Assembly (NCBI GenBank): GCA_947598285.1 | Contig: CANQFE010000003.1 | Span: 1 to 57,822, forward strand | Length of the DNA: 57,822 bases | Origin: an uncultured Bacilli bacterium | GTDB lineage: Bacteria > Bacillota_I > Bacilli_A > RF39 > UBA660 | Direction: 5' to 3' | Shown here: positions 56,608 to 57,822 of the stretch, in pieces | Layout: every line of letters starts with the position of its first letter | How positions within the stretch are numbered: the first letter of the stretch is position 1 | The notes under the pieces: model-generated | The model's database searches: none | The model's input: the letters and a program-made list of their open reading frames with translations, nothing else | Told to the model about the DNA's origin: nothing | Program-made: the position numbers and the translations under genes

Positions 56608-57822
56608 TTATCTTTCAATCGTTTGAATTAGTTGGTAAGACGAGCCACTTTTGCCATTACCTTGAGCTATTTTAACATTTGTTTTTAAATAAAGCGTAGG
56701 GCGTAATAACTGAGGAGAGCGATTACCTGTTACATGATAATTTGAAGGCCATATATTTCCGTCAGATTGCAATTCATGTACGTATTTGTAACCACCAGTC
56801 GGATGAAGAAAAGTAGAGGGAGTAAGTAACCATTCCCAATCAAAAGAATCGTCAAAATGAGGAAACAGCCAATTATCTGAGCTACAAACACTATATTCTT
56901 TTAATTTTGTTTTCGAAATACAATTTGTTCTTTTCTCGGTTTCACCTCCAGTAGCAAAACCATAGTCAGAAGGATACATTAAAGCTACTCCATGGTTATC
57001 TGTTTTCCATAAATATTCATTATTTTCTAAAACAATGTTACTTCTTTCCAAAATATACATTTCGCTCATAGTTCTACCCTCACTACCATTCGAGCCTAAA
57101 TTCCATAAAATACTATTATCAATTGTTTCTTTTGCGCTTTCTGTTAGACCTATTGTTTCATAATCACCTTCGCGATTATAATAATCTCCCGTATTTAATA
57201 ATCTCATTAAACTCGATTGATTCCAATCATTATTATTTTCTGAATTCCATTGAATACTTTGAATGCTATCTTTTCTGATAATTTTGACTCTTTGTTCTAC
57301 AGTCTCTTCACTTGTCATCACATTCACTAAACCGATGATTCGCCATTCTTCTTCATTAAATTTGATATAGTTATCTGGATTACTTCCGGCATATCGATAT
57401 TCTGTTTGTTTGAATCCTTCATCTTTTATTGTTCCACTTACTCCATCATGTTTTACTTCATAGAGTCCATTTCCTTCTGTTACGGTTGGTATTCCTTTAC
57501 CTAAGATATAGGCTCCTTTTACAAAATACAAATTACATTTTGTTCTTGATGTCGTGACTCCTTCTACAAAAATCATATCATTTTCCATAACATGTACTTT
57601 GATATCAGAGTCATTTCCACCTGTGACTCCACAATAACTTTTACTTTCATCTAAGACATATCCTTGTTCTTTAGTAGGCATATCTTTTTGAATTTTATTA
57701 TCTTTATAAAAAGCAAAGTAAATATCTCCTGGATCATTTACATCTCCATTGATGAGATCTTCATTTTCAATAACTTTGAAACTTGCAAATGTTTTATATA
57801 AGAAAACTCCTGTGATTAATAA
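56608..57822 (-). CDS. Exported surface protein, paralogue C; 5' end runs off the right edge
   Basis: Frame stays open past 57681 to 57822, encoding LLITGVFLYKTFASFKVIENEDLINGDVNDPGDIYFAFYKDNKIQKDMPTKEQ; near-identical 5' half to 16687 ORF. Confidence 0.8.
   Translation of the reverse strand, partial: LLITGVFLYKTFASFKVIENEDLINGDVNDPGDIYFAFYKDNKIQKDMPTKEQGYVLDESKSYCGVTGGNDSDIKVHVMENDMIFVEGVTTSRTKCNLYFVKGAYILGKGIPTVTEGNGLYEVKHDGVSGTIKDEGFKQTEYRYAGSNPDNYIKFNEEEWRIIGLVNVMTSEETVEQRVKIIRKDSIQSIQWNSENNNDWNQSSLMRLLNTGDYYNREGDYETIGLTESAKETIDNSILWNLGSNGSEGRTMSEMYILERSNIVLENNEYLWKTDNHGVALMYPSDYGFATGGETEKRTNCISKTKLKEYSVCSSDNWLFPHFDDSFDWEWLLTPSTFLHPTGGYKYVHELQSDGNIWPSNYHVTGNRSPQLLRPTLYLKTNVKIAQGNGKSGSSYQLIQTIER

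Noticed and set aside
1-57822. CRISPR array, rRNA operon, transposase/IS element, reverse transcriptase
   Set aside because: No regularly spaced repeats, no rRNA-like segments, and no ORF with DDE/HUH transposase or YxDD reverse-transcriptase motifs were found.

Overview
AT-rich chromosomal window from a low-GC Gram-positive bacterium. Lineage is inferred: sporulation genes spoVACDE and a SigK-like sigma, plus ftsA/ftsZ/sepF/divIVA, suggest Firmicutes, possibly a gut Bacilli/RF39/Erysipelotrichia-like organism. The backbone is cell-envelope and division genes (murT-gatD, divIB, murB, murG, ftsW, mraY, pbpB, ftsA, ftsZ, sepF, divIVA) with housekeeping genes (queH, mutL, yqeH, yqeG, glyS, scpAB, recD2, mtaB, sufCDSU) and two tRNAs, tRNA-Glu(CTC) and tRNA-Leu(CAA).

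The most interesting content is a candidate surface-protein diversification system. (i) There are three exact 10-nt G tracts on the minus strand. One lies inside a signal-peptide reading frame at the left edge, where 10 G gives a premature stop and 9 G leaves the frame open. Two lie between the -35 and -10 of near-identical promoters upstream of paralogous exported proteins. (ii) At least three paralogues share nearly identical 5' ends but have divergent 3' halves. (iii) One of them ends in a C-type-lectin/FGE-like segment whose codon composition looks like a diversity-generating-retroelement variable region, but no reverse transcriptase is in the window.

Other notable items: a 1202-aa giant sigma factor with a sigma70 N-terminus and about 900 aa of repeated HTH-like modules; an unannotated 27-aa hydrophobic peptide gene with type I toxin-like architecture next to tRNA-Leu; a sortase B-like enzyme divergent from a 90-aa NPPTG substrate; an ORF6N gene inserted next to a duplicated ftsW 3' end; and a MATE transporter fused to a cytidylate-kinase-like domain. 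All calls come from reading the sequence; no database search was run.
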